Positions 1 through 8,121 of a stretch of 64,000 bases of DNA are shown here, in pieces. This DNA comes from Arsenicicoccus sp. oral taxon 190. GTDB lineage: Bacteria > Actinomycetota > Actinomycetes > Actinomycetales > Dermatophilaceae. Position numbers and translations under genes: made by a program. The stretch lies in contig NZ_CP012070.1 of assembly GCF_001189535.1 (NCBI RefSeq), forward strand, positions 2,232,001 through 2,296,000, read 5' to 3'. The notes beneath the pieces were generated by a model. The model had not been told where the DNA came from and did not search any database. It saw only the letters and a list, made by a program, of their open reading frames with translations. Numbering within the stretch: position 1 is the stretch's first letter; the number at the start of each line of letters is the position of its first letter.

Positions 1-2
1 TC

Positions 3-701
3 GACATGCGGGCCGGGGTCATCGGGGCACCGCTGCGCGAGGCCGCTTGGGAGGGAGTCGCCTTCACCGACCTGCTCGCCGTGCGGGGGCAGGTGCAGGT
101 GGTCGACCGGGACGTCAACCTGATGGCGGTGGCCGAGCACGCCGCGGTCGGCGAGGGGCGGCACACGGTCGTCGTCCGCGTCGGGATGGGGATGAGCTGC
201 GCCTTCGTCCTCGACGGCCGCGTCTACCGCGGCGAGCGCGGCGGCGTCGGGGTCCTCACGCTGCCCGGGCCGGACGGTCGGCTGCGGCGGCTCGAGGAGG
301 TGGCCAGCGGTTACGTCATACGAGATCGCTTGACCGCAGAGGGGACTCGCGTCTCGACCAGTCTGGAGATCGTCGACCTGGTGCAGGCCGGGCACCCGCT
401 CGCCTGCACCCTGGTCGGGGAGGTGGGCGACGCCCTCGGGCGCGCGCTCGCGGAGGTCGTGCGGCTGCTCAACCCCAGCACCGTGGTGATCGGGGGAGCG
501 ATGGCCGACGCCGGCGGCGTGCTGATGGCGCCGCTGCGCGCCGCGATCGAGGCGGGGGCGGGGAGCTATGCGCTGCAGACGCTGCGGATCCGTGGTTCGC
601 TCTTGGGTGGGCGCGCCGGCACGACGGGCGCGGTCACCCTGGCGGCCGATGCGCTCCTGGAGCCGACCCGGGTGACCCGGCTGGTCGAGTCCCTCGCCTG
701 A
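3..701 (+). CDS. ROK-family protein (sugar-responsive regulator or kinase-like), 5' end outside window
   Basis: C-terminal 232 residues of a ROK-family protein; the frame is open to the left edge, so the N-terminus, and any winged-helix DNA-binding domain, lies outside the window. The ROK core is recognisable: an AxxEHAAVGEG stretch in the sugar-binding cleft, a VGMGMSCAFVLDG phosphate-loop-like strand, and NPSTVVIGGAMADAG near the C-terminus. The usual zinc/sugar element (E-x-GH followed by CxCGxxGC) is absent: that position reads RGERGGVGVLTLPGPDG with no Cys or His, so kinase activity is doubtful and a NagC/XylR-type repressor role is more likely. A candidate operator and a sugar-phosphate dehydrogenase follow directly. 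Confidence 0.8.
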   Translation, partial: DMRAGVIGAPLREAAWEGVAFTDLLAVRGQVQVVDRDVNLMAVAEHAAVGEGRHTVVVRVGMGMSCAFVLDGRVYRGERGGVGVLTLPGPDGRLRRLEEVASGYVIRDRLTAEGTRVSTSLEIVDLVQAGHPLACTLVGEVGDALGRALAEVVRLLNPSTVVIGGAMADAGGVLMAPLRAAIEAGAGSYALQTLRIRGSLLGGRAGTTGAVTLAADALLEPTRVTRLVESLA

Positions 702-705
702 GCCA

Positions 706-748
706 CTTTAGTCAACCTATAGACAAAAGCCGTCGAGGCGCCTACCGT
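706..748 (+). promoter_or_regulatory. Promoter with overlapping inverted repeat (candidate ROK operator)
   Basis: A sigma-70 type promoter is visible: TAGACA (720-725), a 17-nt spacer and TACCGT (743-748). An imperfect palindrome at 706-729 has half-sites CTTTAGTCAA and, on the opposite strand, CTTTTGTCTA (8 of 10 identical). It covers the -35 box, so a bound repressor would block polymerase. T/A-rich palindromes of this kind are typical ROK-repressor targets. Assignment to the adjacent ROK protein is inferred from position. Confidence 0.6.
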
Positions 749-791
749 TGTCGTCAGCGGAGCACGACACCCCCCACGGATGGAGCACAGC

Positions 792-2063
792 ATGCGCACC
801 GAAGCCGCCGTCATCCACGGCAAGGGCAAGATCAAGGTCGCCGAGGTGGAGCTTCCGCCCATCGGCCCGGACGAGATCCTGATGAAGGTGATGTCCGACA
901 GCATCTGCATGTCGACCTACAAGGCCACCATCCTCGGCGAGGACCACAAGCGCGTCCCGCCCAACATCGCCGAGGTCCCGGTGATGGCCGGTCACGAGTT
1001 CGCCGGCGAGATCGTCGAGGTCGGCGCGGACTACCAGGACGACTACCAGGTCGGCCAGCGCATCGCGATCCAGCCCGCCATGGGTCTGCCCAACGGCTAC
1101 TCCAGCGGCTACTCCTACCCCTACTTCGGGGGCGACACGCACTACACGATCATCCCCAAGATCGCGATCGACAAGGGCTGCGTCCTGCCCTACGACGGCA
1201 CCTACTTCGCGAATGCCGGTCTGGCCGAGCCGATGTCGTGCATCATCGGCGCCTTCCACGCGCAGTACCACACCAAGCCGTTCGTCTACGAGCACTTCAT
1301 GGGCCCGGTCAAGGGCGGCCGTATGGCGCTGCTCGGGTGCGCCGGCCCGATGGGGATCGGCGCGATCGACTACGCCATCAACGGCCCCTACAAGCCCGCC
1401 CAGGTCGTCGTCGTCGACATCGACCAGGCGCGCCTGGACCGGGTGGCGTCGCTGCTGACCGTGGAGGACGCCCGCGCCAAGGGCGTCGAGCTGCAGTACG
1501 TCAACACCTCCGAGGGCGACCCGGTCGACACGCTGCGGGCCCTCACCCCGGACGCCAAGGGCTTCGACGACGTCTTCGTCTTCGCCCCGGTGCGCGCGCT
1601 GGTCGAGCTCGGCGACAAGATCCTCGGCTTCGACGGCTGCCTCAACTTCTTCGCCGGCCCCACCGACAAGAGCTTCGTCGCCGACTTCAACTTCTACAAC
1701 GTGCACTACGAGTCGACCCACATCGTCGGCACGTCCGGCGGCTCGACCGGCGACATGGTCGAGTCCCTGGAGATGTCGGCCCGCGGCGAGCTCAACCCGT
1801 CCTTCATGGTCACCCACGTCGGCGGCCTGGACTCGGTCCCGGAGACCGTGCTGACCTACCCGACGATCCCGGGCGGCAAGAAGCTCATCTACCCGTGGGC
1901 CCGCATGCCGCTCACCGCGATCGAGGACTTCGCCGAGCTGGGCAAGGACGACGAGTTCTTCGCGGGCCTCGCGGAGATCTGCGGTCGCAACAACAACATC
2001 TGGAACGAGGAGGCCGAGCGTTACCTCCTCGAGCACAAGGCGATCCCCGAGCACACCGCCTGA
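792..2063 (+). CDS. L-sorbose-1-phosphate reductase-like zinc-type dehydrogenase (MDR family)
   Basis: A 423-residue medium-chain dehydrogenase/reductase. It has the N-terminal GroES-like domain with an AGHEFAGEIVEVG zinc/catalytic block and a Rossmann loop GCAGPMGIGAID near residue 175. The SICMSTYK motif in place of the usual CGSD, the long spacing and the overall length resemble SorE-type sorbose-1-phosphate reductases, which convert L-sorbose-1-P to glucitol-6-P with NADPH. I start it at ATG 792 because GGAG lies 6 nt upstream; an in-frame ATG at 780 has no good ribosome site. It follows a ROK gene and a promoter/operator, so sugar-regulated expression is likely. The exact substrate is inferred; another sugar-phosphate or polyol is possible. 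Confidence 0.75.
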   Translation: MRTEAAVIHGKGKIKVAEVELPPIGPDEILMKVMSDSICMSTYKATILGEDHKRVPPNIAEVPVMAGHEFAGEIVEVGADYQDDYQVGQRIAIQPAMGLPNGYSSGYSYPYFGGDTHYTIIPKIAIDKGCVLPYDGTYFANAGLAEPMSCIIGAFHAQYHTKPFVYEHFMGPVKGGRMALLGCAGPMGIGAIDYAINGPYKPAQVVVVDIDQARLDRVASLLTVEDARAKGVELQYVNTSEGDPVDTLRALTPDAKGFDDVFVFAPVRALVELGDKILGFDGCLNFFAGPTDKSFVADFNFYNVHYESTHIVGTSGGSTGDMVESLEMSARGELNPSFMVTHVGGLDSVPETVLTYPTIPGGKKLIYPWARMPLTAIEDFAELGKDDEFFAGLAEICGRNNNIWNEEAERYLLEHKAIPEHTA

Positions 2064-2072
2064 CCGGTGCAC

Positions 2073-2103
2073 GCGGCCCCCTCCGTCCTGCGGAGGGGGC
2101 CGC
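2073..2103 (+). terminator. Hairpin terminator after the sorbose-type dehydrogenase
   Basis: A perfect 13-bp stem (arms 2073-2085 and 2091-2103, starting GCGGCCCCC) with a 5-nt loop TCCTG lies 10 nt after the stop codon. There is no T-run, as is common in actinobacteria. It sits between convergent genes, so it could serve both strands. Confidence 0.75.
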
Positions 2104-2248
2104 TGCCGTATGGCCCGCGCTCTCACGGGGCTCGCGCAGCTGGTAGGCCCGGACCTCGCCCAGCATCCGATGCTGGTGCTCCTGCACCCGCTCCCGGTCC
2201 ACGAGGCGAGGCAAGAGCAGGTCGTCCAGGGTCGTTGTGGGGGCGGCG

Positions 2249-3535
2249 TCAGGGCGAGGCAGGGGTCAGCGGCTGCAGGAGGACCGGCCCCTCCTCGGCG
2301 TGCAGGGTCCAGCCGCGGGTGCCCACGTCCCGCCAGGTGGCGGGCGCCGAGCCGTCGTGCGGGTAGACCTCGACGACCTCGCCGTCGCACCACAGGTCCG
2401 CCGGACCCGCGCCGTCGATGACGGTGGTGCGCCCGGCCAGCCGCCACGGCCCGGACCCCGAGACCCGGACCCTGCCGTCGGCCACGGTGACCGGACGGTC
2501 CGGGCAGTCCGTCTCGGGGCCGAGGAGGGACTCGACCGCCGGGTCCAGCCGGCTGCGCAGGGCGTCACCCTCCACGCGCAGGCGACGCGCGAAGGTGAGG
2601 CACCCGGCCACGAGGTCGCCGCCCGGGCGGTCCCCGACGGCTGGGTCGTCCGGGTTGCCCGGGTTGCCCGGGTCGACCGGGTCCGCGGGGAGGTCGTCCT
2701 GCCGCACCCACCCCATGAGCAGCGACTCCGGCTCGTCGTGCAGCACCTGCGGGGCGTAGAACGCGTCGCCCGTGTCGAGCGGTCCGCCCTGGCGCGCCGC
2801 GAAGGTGGGTCGGCCGTCGGCGCCGGTCCCGAGGTCGCCGGTGAGCCAGACCGCGCGGTCCAGGACGCCGTCGTGCTGCAGGCTCAGCACGAGCGCGGTG
2901 CCGCCCTCGGTCTGAACCAGCTGTGGGCACTCCCAGATGTCGCCCGGGGCGTGCGCCGCCGCGACGGGGTCCGCGTGCGTCAGCCACAGCCCTTCATAGC
3001 TCCAGGCCAGCACGTCGTCGCAGCCGTAGAGCAGCACCGCAGGGGTGCCGTCGTCGAGGCCTGCGCCCAGCAGGGCCCACCGACGCCCGCCGTGGGTGAA
3101 GACGAACGGGTCCCGCATGACGGCCACCCCGTCCGCCGACGGCGTCCGCCCGACCACGATCGGCTCGGACCAGGTGTCAAGGTCGTCGTCGAGGGCCCAG
3201 CGCAGGCACACGGTGCTCGCGAAGGTCGCGTCCACCACCCCCGAGTAGGCGACTGCAGGCCGCTCCAGGTCGGGCACGAACACCCCCGACCAGCACCCGA
3301 AGCGGTCCGGGCCGTCCGGCGTCGGGCCGAACGCCACCGGGTGCTCGGTCCAGCGCGCCAGGTCGGGGCTGGACGCGTGCCCCCAGTGGATGAGGTCGTG
3401 GACCGTCGCGGCCGGGTTGTGCTGGTAGAACACGTGCCACCGGCCGCCGTGACGGACCATCCCGTTGGGGTCGTTGAGCCAGCCGCGGCGCGGTCGGACG
3501 TGGTGGGTCGGGACGACGGGTGGCACCTGCGACAT
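2249..3535 (-). CDS. Glycoside hydrolase family 32 beta-fructosidase (sucrose/fructan hydrolase)
   Basis: A 428-residue GH32 enzyme that hydrolyses beta-fructosidic bonds (sucrose, sucrose-6-P, inulin or levan). All three catalytic signatures are present: WLNDPNG near residue 20 (nucleophile Asp), RDP near 140 (transition-state Asp) and ECP near 200 (acid/base Glu). No signal peptide is seen, so it is probably cytoplasmic and acts on imported sugar. ATG 3535 precedes a GH32-type N-terminus; in-frame sequence upstream is Arg/Pro-rich and looks non-coding. CATCCT lies 6 nt before the ATG, so the message may be leaderless. Convergent with the sorbose-type dehydrogenase and divergent from the GMC oxidase. 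Confidence 0.9.
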   Translation of the reverse strand: MSQVPPVVPTHHVRPRRGWLNDPNGMVRHGGRWHVFYQHNPAATVHDLIHWGHASSPDLARWTEHPVAFGPTPDGPDRFGCWSGVFVPDLERPAVAYSGVVDATFASTVCLRWALDDDLDTWSEPIVVGRTPSADGVAVMRDPFVFTHGGRRWALLGAGLDDGTPAVLLYGCDDVLAWSYEGLWLTHADPVAAAHAPGDIWECPQLVQTEGGTALVLSLQHDGVLDRAVWLTGDLGTGADGRPTFAARQGGPLDTGDAFYAPQVLHDEPESLLMGWVRQDDLPADPVDPGNPGNPDDPAVGDRPGGDLVAGCLTFARRLRVEGDALRSRLDPAVESLLGPETDCPDRPVTVADGRVRVSGSGPWRLAGRTTVIDGAGPADLWCDGEVVEVYPHDGSAPATWRDVGTRGWTLHAEEGPVLLQPLTPASP

Positions 3536-3717
3536 GCGTCCAGGATGCCCGAGCCGACCGCGACCGGCCCGTGGGTGTCTCGTCCAGCGGGCCCGGGGCT
3601 GTGCAGGGCGGCTACCCCTGCGTAACCTGCCCCGCACGTCGTCACCGCGCGACGGACGGCGACCCCGCGACGGGGGGCGCGTCATACGGCCGGGTCGACC
3701 CGGGGAAGAGGTGCCGC

Positions 3718-5409
3718 ATGGACCAGGTGACCCACGACCAGGGGACCGACGTCGACGTGCTGGTGGTCGGCTCCGGCTTCGGAGGCTCGGTGGCGGCGCT
3801 GCGGCTGGCCGCCAAGGGCTATCGCGTCGAGGTGCTCGAGGCCGGCCGGAGGTTCGAGGACGAGGACTTCGCCAGGACCAGCTGGGACGTGCGGAGGTTC
3901 CTGTGGGCGCCGCGGCTGGGGTGCTTCGGGGTGCAGCGGATCCACCGGCTGCCCGACGTGCTCGTCCTCGCCGGCGCGGGTGTCGGCGGCGGCTCGCTCA
4001 ACTACGCCTGCACGCTCTACCGCCCGCACGGCCCGTTCTACGCCGACCGGCAGTGGGCGCACATCACCGACTGGGAGAGCGAGCTCGCACCGCACTACGA
4101 CGAGGCGACGCGCATGCTCGGCGTCGTCACCAACCCCTGCGACGGACCGGTGGAGCGGCTGATGCTCGACGTCGCCCGCGAGATGGGGGTCGAGGAGAGC
4201 TACCGCAAGACGCCCGTCGGGATCTACTTCGGCCGGCCGGGGGAGACGGTGGCCGACCCCTACTTCGGCGGCGAGGGACCCGCGCGGACGGGCTGCACCG
4301 AGTGCGGCAGCTGCATGGTCGGGTGCCGCGTCGGCGCCAAGAACACCCTGGTCAAGAACTACCTGGCCCTCGCCGAGCGGCTCGGCACCGTCGTGCGCGA
4401 GCGACGGACGGTGACGCGGGTGCGGCCGATCGACCCGGCGCGCCCCGAGCGCGGCTACCGGGTCGAGCACGAGCGCACCGGCGCCTGGGTCGGCCGGGAC
4501 CGTCAGGAGACGACGGCGACGTATGTCGTGATGGCGGCCGGCGCCTTCGGGACGAGCCGCCTGCTGCACCGGCTGCGGCACACCGGCGACCTGCCCCGGC
4601 TGTCGCCCGCCCTCGGACGGCTGACGCGCACCAACTCCGAGATGATCGGCGGCGCCGGCACCCGCCGCGTCCCGCCCGGCGTGGACCTGACCAAGGGCGT
4701 GGCGATCACCTCGTCCTTCCACCCCGACCAGGACACGCACGTCGAGAACTGCCGATACGGCGTCGGGTCCAACCTCATGGGCGCCCTGACGGCCCTGCTC
4801 GTGCCGGGTGGCGGGCGGGTGCCGAGGTACGTCCGCTACCTGGGGGAGGTGGTCCGCGACCCGCTCGGCGCCGCCCGGTCGCTGTGGCTGCGCCGCTGGA
4901 GCGAGCGCACCGTCATCGGGCTGGTCATGCAGAGCCGCGACAACTCCCTGACGACCAGCTATCGGCGGGGCCTGCTCGGCGGCCACTCCATGACGAGCCG
5001 GCAGGGGCACGGCGAGCCCAACCCCACGTGGATCCCGGTCGGGCACACGGCGCTGCGCGCGATCGCACGGCGGCTGGAGGCCGTGACCGGGGTCCCGGCG
5101 GACGCCCGCGGCAGCGTCGGGGAGGTCGTCGACATGCCCATGACCGCGCACTACCTCGGGGGCGCCGTGATCTCCGACGACCCGGCGACGGGCGTCGTGG
5201 ATCCCTACCAGCGCGTGTGGGGATACCCCGGCATCTCGGTGCTCGACGGCGCCGCGGTGAGCGCCAACCTCGGCGTCAACCCCTCGCTGACGATCACCGC
5301 CCAGGCCGAGCGGGCCTGCGCGCTGTGGCCCCGACGCGACGAGGAGGACCGGCGGCCGGCGCAGGGCGAGGCTTACGTGCGCCTCGACACGACCGGCGCC
5401 CTGCGGTAG
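3718..5409 (+). CDS. GMC oxidoreductase, cholesterol-oxidase (ChoD) type
   Basis: A 563-residue FAD-dependent glucose-methanol-choline family oxidoreductase. The N-terminus carries the FAD dinucleotide loop GSGFGGSVAALRL, followed by a GAGVGGGSLNYA stretch. A Cys cluster CTECGSCMVGC (about residues 192-202) and the C-terminal active-site segments MTAHYLGG (His) and GVNPSLTI (Asn) are typical of ChoD-like sterol oxidases/dehydrogenases. No signal peptide is seen, so it is probably cytoplasmic or membrane-associated. ATG 3718 has a purine-rich GGGGAAGAGG upstream; the in-frame extension before it looks like intergenic sequence. Sterol substrate is an inference from family; other steroid or alcohol substrates are possible. 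Confidence 0.85.
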   Translation: MDQVTHDQGTDVDVLVVGSGFGGSVAALRLAAKGYRVEVLEAGRRFEDEDFARTSWDVRRFLWAPRLGCFGVQRIHRLPDVLVLAGAGVGGGSLNYACTLYRPHGPFYADRQWAHITDWESELAPHYDEATRMLGVVTNPCDGPVERLMLDVAREMGVEESYRKTPVGIYFGRPGETVADPYFGGEGPARTGCTECGSCMVGCRVGAKNTLVKNYLALAERLGTVVRERRTVTRVRPIDPARPERGYRVEHERTGAWVGRDRQETTATYVVMAAGAFGTSRLLHRLRHTGDLPRLSPALGRLTRTNSEMIGGAGTRRVPPGVDLTKGVAITSSFHPDQDTHVENCRYGVGSNLMGALTALLVPGGGRVPRYVRYLGEVVRDPLGAARSLWLRRWSERTVIGLVMQSRDNSLTTSYRRGLLGGHSMTSRQGHGEPNPTWIPVGHTALRAIARRLEAVTGVPADARGSVGEVVDMPMTAHYLGGAVISDDPATGVVDPYQRVWGYPGISVLDGAAVSANLGVNPSLTITAQAERACALWPRRDEEDRRPAQGEAYVRLDTTGALR

Positions 5410-5411
5410 CC

Positions 5412-5447
5412 GCGCCGTCTCGACGGCCGGCGCCGTCTCGACGGCTG
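5412..5447. repeat. 18-bp tandem repeat x2 with internal palindromes
   Basis: Two adjacent 18-bp copies (5412-5429 and 5430-5447) differ at one base. Each contains GCCGT-CTCG-ACGGC, which can form a 5-bp hairpin. The position just after the GMC stop codon suggests a terminator made by duplication. Confidence 0.7.
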
Positions 5448-5490
5448 GCGCGCCCCGGCGGCCGGCGGGCGCGTGTGGCACCCTGGCCCT

Positions 5491-5570
5491 GGGTCCAGAG
5501 CAGCGACCGATCACCTCGAGGAGGTCGCTCGGCACCCGGTTCCGCGCCGGTGCCTCTCGAGGGCAGACCC
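5491..5570 (+). ncRNA. Candidate SAM-I/SAM-IV-clan riboswitch upstream of metA
   Basis: The leader folds like the SAM-I clan. P1 is GGGTC (5491-5495) with GACCC (5566-5570). P2 is AGCGACC (5502-5508) with GGTCGCT (5523-5529). P3 is GGCACC (5531-5536) with GGTGCC (5549-5554). The P2 loop CCTCGAG (5514-5520) is perfectly complementary to CTCGAGG (5556-5562) after P3, the position of the clan's pseudoknot. The core CGGCACCCGG is one base from the common CGGCAACCGG, GGTGCC matches the conserved 3' side, and AGAG lies between P1 and P2. The downstream gene is the first committed step to methionine. The class (SAM-I, SAM-IV or variant) is not settled. Confidence 0.6.
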
Positions 5571-5604
5571 GGCCGCGCGGCCACCGTCGACGCGGTCACG
5601 CGGG

Positions 5605-5641
5605 CCTCGGTCGAGGTCCATCCCGATCGAGGAGGTCGATC
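5605..5641 (+). promoter_or_regulatory. Shine-Dalgarno hairpin of metA (candidate expression platform)
   Basis: GATCGA (5625-5630) and TCGATC (5636-5641) pair around GGAGG (5631-5635), putting the ribosome site of metA in a 5-nt loop. Just upstream, GGGCCTC/CCTCG at 5602-5609 could instead pair with the SD sequence. Such exclusive pairings would let the upstream aptamer control translation. Confidence 0.45.
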
Positions 5642-5644
5642 CCG

Positions 5645-6595
5645 TTGCCGGTCAACGTCCCTCGCGCCCTGCCGGCGCGCCGCACGCTCGAGTCCGAGAA
5701 CGTCTTCGTCATGTCGACCGAGCGCGCCGGGCACCAGGACATCCGCCCGCTGCGCATCGCCATCGTCAACCTCATGCCGACCAAGATCGTCACCGAGACC
5801 CAGCTGCTGCGGCTGCTGGCCAACTCCCCGCTGCAGGTCGAGATCACCCTGGTGCGGATGTGCTCGCACGAGTCCCGCAACACCTCCACCGAGCACCTCG
5901 ACACCTTCTACCGCACCTTCGAGGAGATCCGGGACGAGCGCTACGACGGCCTGGTGATCACGGGCGCGCCGGTGGAGAAGCTGCCCTTCGAGGCGGTGGA
6001 CTACTGGGACGAGCTGTGCGCGATCCTCGACTGGAGCGCCGACCACGTCTACTCGACGATGCACGTGTGCTGGGGCGCGCAGGCCGGGCTCTATCGGCAC
6101 TACGGCATCGGCAAGGTGGAGCTGCCGGACAAGATGTTCGGCGTCTTCGAGCACCGGGTGCTCGACCCCCGCGCGCGGATCGTCAGCGGCTACGACGAGA
6201 CCTTCACCGCGCCGCACTCGCGGCATACGGGCACGCCCCTGGAGGAGGTGCGGGCGCACCCCCAGCTGCAGGTGCTGGCCACCTCCGAGACCGCGGGCCT
6301 CTACCTCGCGCAGTCCCGCGACGGGCGGCAGCTCTTCGTGACGGGTCACCCGGAGTACGAGGCCGACACGCTCGCCCTGGAGTACCACCGCGACGCGTCC
6401 AAGGGCCTGCCCATCGCCGTGCCGGTGGGGTACTTCCCGGACGACGACCCGACGCAGCCACCGCGGGTCACCTGGCGCAGCCACGCGTTCCTGCTCTACG
6501 CCAACTGGCTCAACTACTACGTCTACCAGCGCACGCCCTACGACCTGGCCGAGATGCGCCGGGCGCCGCGGCGGGCCGACACCTACGTGATCTGA
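5645..6595 (+). CDS. metA: Homoserine O-acetyltransferase, MetA family
   Basis: A 316-residue MetA-type homoserine acyltransferase, the first committed step of methionine synthesis. The class-I amidotransferase-like core shows the nucleophile Cys in HVCWGAQAGLYRHYG, a catalytic His in TGHPEYEADT, and the specificity loop TGAPVEKLPFE. The Glu after GAPV is the residue that in this family favours acetyl-CoA; succinyl-specific enzymes have Gly there. The start is TTG 5645, with AGGAGG 9 nt upstream; no nearer ATG keeps the conserved N-terminus. A SAM-clan leader precedes it. Most actinobacteria use the unrelated MetX, so MetA here is notable. Confidence 0.9.
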   Translation: MPVNVPRALPARRTLESENVFVMSTERAGHQDIRPLRIAIVNLMPTKIVTETQLLRLLANSPLQVEITLVRMCSHESRNTSTEHLDTFYRTFEEIRDERYDGLVITGAPVEKLPFEAVDYWDELCAILDWSADHVYSTMHVCWGAQAGLYRHYGIGKVELPDKMFGVFEHRVLDPRARIVSGYDETFTAPHSRHTGTPLEEVRAHPQLQVLATSETAGLYLAQSRDGRQLFVTGHPEYEADTLALEYHRDASKGLPIAVPVGYFPDDDPTQPPRVTWRSHAFLLYANWLNYYVYQRTPYDLAEMRRAPRRADTYVI

Positions 6596-6715
6596 CGCGG
6601 CCGTCTGCCACGGGGGCCGGTGGGTATGCCGACAGCCCGGGGCCGATGGCGTCCGACGCGAGGAGGACCGCCGGTGGCCCACCGAGAGAAGTGTTGTGAC
6701 AGAAAGGAGCACGCC

Positions 6716-6880
6716 ATGTCCGAGCAGCGACCCGAGGACCAGCGCCTGACCGGTGACGACGCCGAGCAGGCCACCGGCGGCAGCGACGGCACCACGAGCC
6801 TCGACGAGCTCAACGACGCGGGCGCGGGCGCCGGCGCCGACGAGAAGGGCTCGACCTTCGAGCCCGAGGAAGACCAGTGA
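6716..6880 (+). CDS. Small acidic disordered protein, 54 aa, unknown
   Basis: A 54-residue protein rich in Asp, Glu, Gly and Ala with no hydrophobic core, so probably disordered. A strong AAAGGAG ribosome site lies before ATG 6716, and the codons end mostly in G/C, both supporting translation. The end EPEEDQ is acidic with a final Gln but lacks the GGQ/GGE of Pup. I do not recognise a family. It lies 120 nt after metA. Confidence 0.6.
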   Translation: MSEQRPEDQRLTGDDAEQATGGSDGTTSLDELNDAGAGAGADEKGSTFEPEEDQ

Positions 6881-6984
6881 CCCGCTGAGCCTGTCCGGAG
6901 CGGCGCCGACCCCCACCCGGGGCGGCGCCGCGCCGGTGTGCGTCGCACTCGCGGAGACGGTCCGGATGCTGAGATGCTGGGGGC

Positions 6985-8037
6985 ATGGCTACGGGGGAGC
7001 GAGTGGCACGGGACGAGCTGGCGCGCCTGCGGACGCACGCGGCGCTGAGCCTGCGGCAGCGGATCGCGGGGGAGGACGCCGACAGGCGGGCGGACCGGAT
7101 CTGGGGCGAGGTCGGGGAGCGGTGGTTCGGCCCCGACGACGTGATCTGGCAGGTCCACGCCGACACGTCGATGTTCAGCGGGGGTCTGCGCGCGCTGCTG
7201 CTGCAGTCGCTGCACCCGCTGGCGATGGCCGGGGTGGCCGAGCACAGCGGCTACAAGGGCGACCCCTGGGGGAGGCTGCAGCGGACCAGCCACTACATCG
7301 CCACCACCACCTACGGCACGGCGCGGCGGGCGCAGGCCATGGTCGACGGGGTGCGCAACCTGCACGAGCGCGTGGTGGGGGTCGCTCCTGACGGACGCCG
7401 CTACGCCGCGTCGGACCCGCACCTGCTGCGTTGGGTGCACGTCGCGGAGGCGGACAGCTTCGTCGCGACCTACCAGGCCTTCGGGGCGGGACGCCTGGGG
7501 GAGCGGGAGCTGGACGAGTACACCGCCCAGGCGGCGCGGGTCTCCGCGGAGCTGGGGGTGGCCGACCTGCCCCGCACGTATGCCGACCTGCGCGCCACCC
7601 TGGACGCCTACCGCCCCGAGCTGCGGCGCACCCCGGCCGCGGTCGAGGCTGCGCGCTTCCTGCTGCTGACGCCGCCGCTCGGGTGGTCCTCGCGGCCCGG
7701 CTACTGGATGCTCGCGGCAGGCGCCATCGCGACCCTGCCGGGCTGGGCCCGGCGCATGCTCGGGCTGAGCGTCCTGCCGCCGCCGCTGGAGGCCGGCGTC
7801 GACCTGGTGCTGGGCCGGCCCGCCGGTCGGGGCGCCACCGCCGTGGCGCGCTGGCTCATGTCCGACCCCGCGGTGTCCAACGAGTCCCGGTCCCAGGCGG
7901 CCCAGTCGGCGCAGGCGGCCCAGTCGGCACAGTCGGCGCTGGGCTCGCGAGACCGCACCGCCCCTGACCGCACCGCCCCCGACCTCACTGCGGAGCGTGA
8001 CGCCAAACAGAGGGACACCACCCAGATGGGGCTATGA
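6985..8037 (+). CDS. Oxygenase MpaB-family (DUF2236) protein
   Basis: A 350-residue DUF2236 protein. The family includes the fungal MpaB oxygenase and rubber oxygenase and binds haem. Conserved blocks are visible: the DTSMFSGGLRALLLQSLHPLAM helix with the central His, the HVAEADSFVATYQ segment, and a C-terminal helix pair. The last 50 residues are Ala/Gln/Ser- and Asp/Arg/Thr-rich and built from small DNA duplications (18-bp copies at 7894-7929, 15-bp copies at 7951-7980), so the tail is probably unstructured. The substrate is unknown. ATG 6985 is the likely start, with TGAGAT 9 nt upstream as a possible -10 of a leaderless message. Confidence 0.8.
   Translation: MATGERVARDELARLRTHAALSLRQRIAGEDADRRADRIWGEVGERWFGPDDVIWQVHADTSMFSGGLRALLLQSLHPLAMAGVAEHSGYKGDPWGRLQRTSHYIATTTYGTARRAQAMVDGVRNLHERVVGVAPDGRRYAASDPHLLRWVHVAEADSFVATYQAFGAGRLGERELDEYTAQAARVSAELGVADLPRTYADLRATLDAYRPELRRTPAAVEAARFLLLTPPLGWSSRPGYWMLAAGAIATLPGWARRMLGLSVLPPPLEAGVDLVLGRPAGRGATAVARWLMSDPAVSNESRSQAAQSAQAAQSAQSALGSRDRTAPDRTAPDLTAERDAKQRDTTQMGL
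7894..7980 (+). repeat. In-frame tandem duplications in the MpaB-family C-terminus
   Basis: Two 18-bp copies (7894-7911, 7912-7929) encode QAAQSA twice, and two 15-bp copies (7951-7965, 7966-7980) encode DRTAP twice. A degenerate third copy follows. They look like replication-slippage products in a non-conserved tail. Confidence 0.8.
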
Positions 8038-8121
8038 CAGGGTGTGACCTGCGCGACAGGATCGGGCAATCCAACCCAACCCGGGACGGATGACTGCCTA
8101 GCCACCGCCAGGAGCTCTCCC

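Noticed and set aside
6716..6880. Possible Pup-like protein
   Set aside because: It is small, acidic and ends in Gln, but the GGQ end and the Pup helix sequence are missing.
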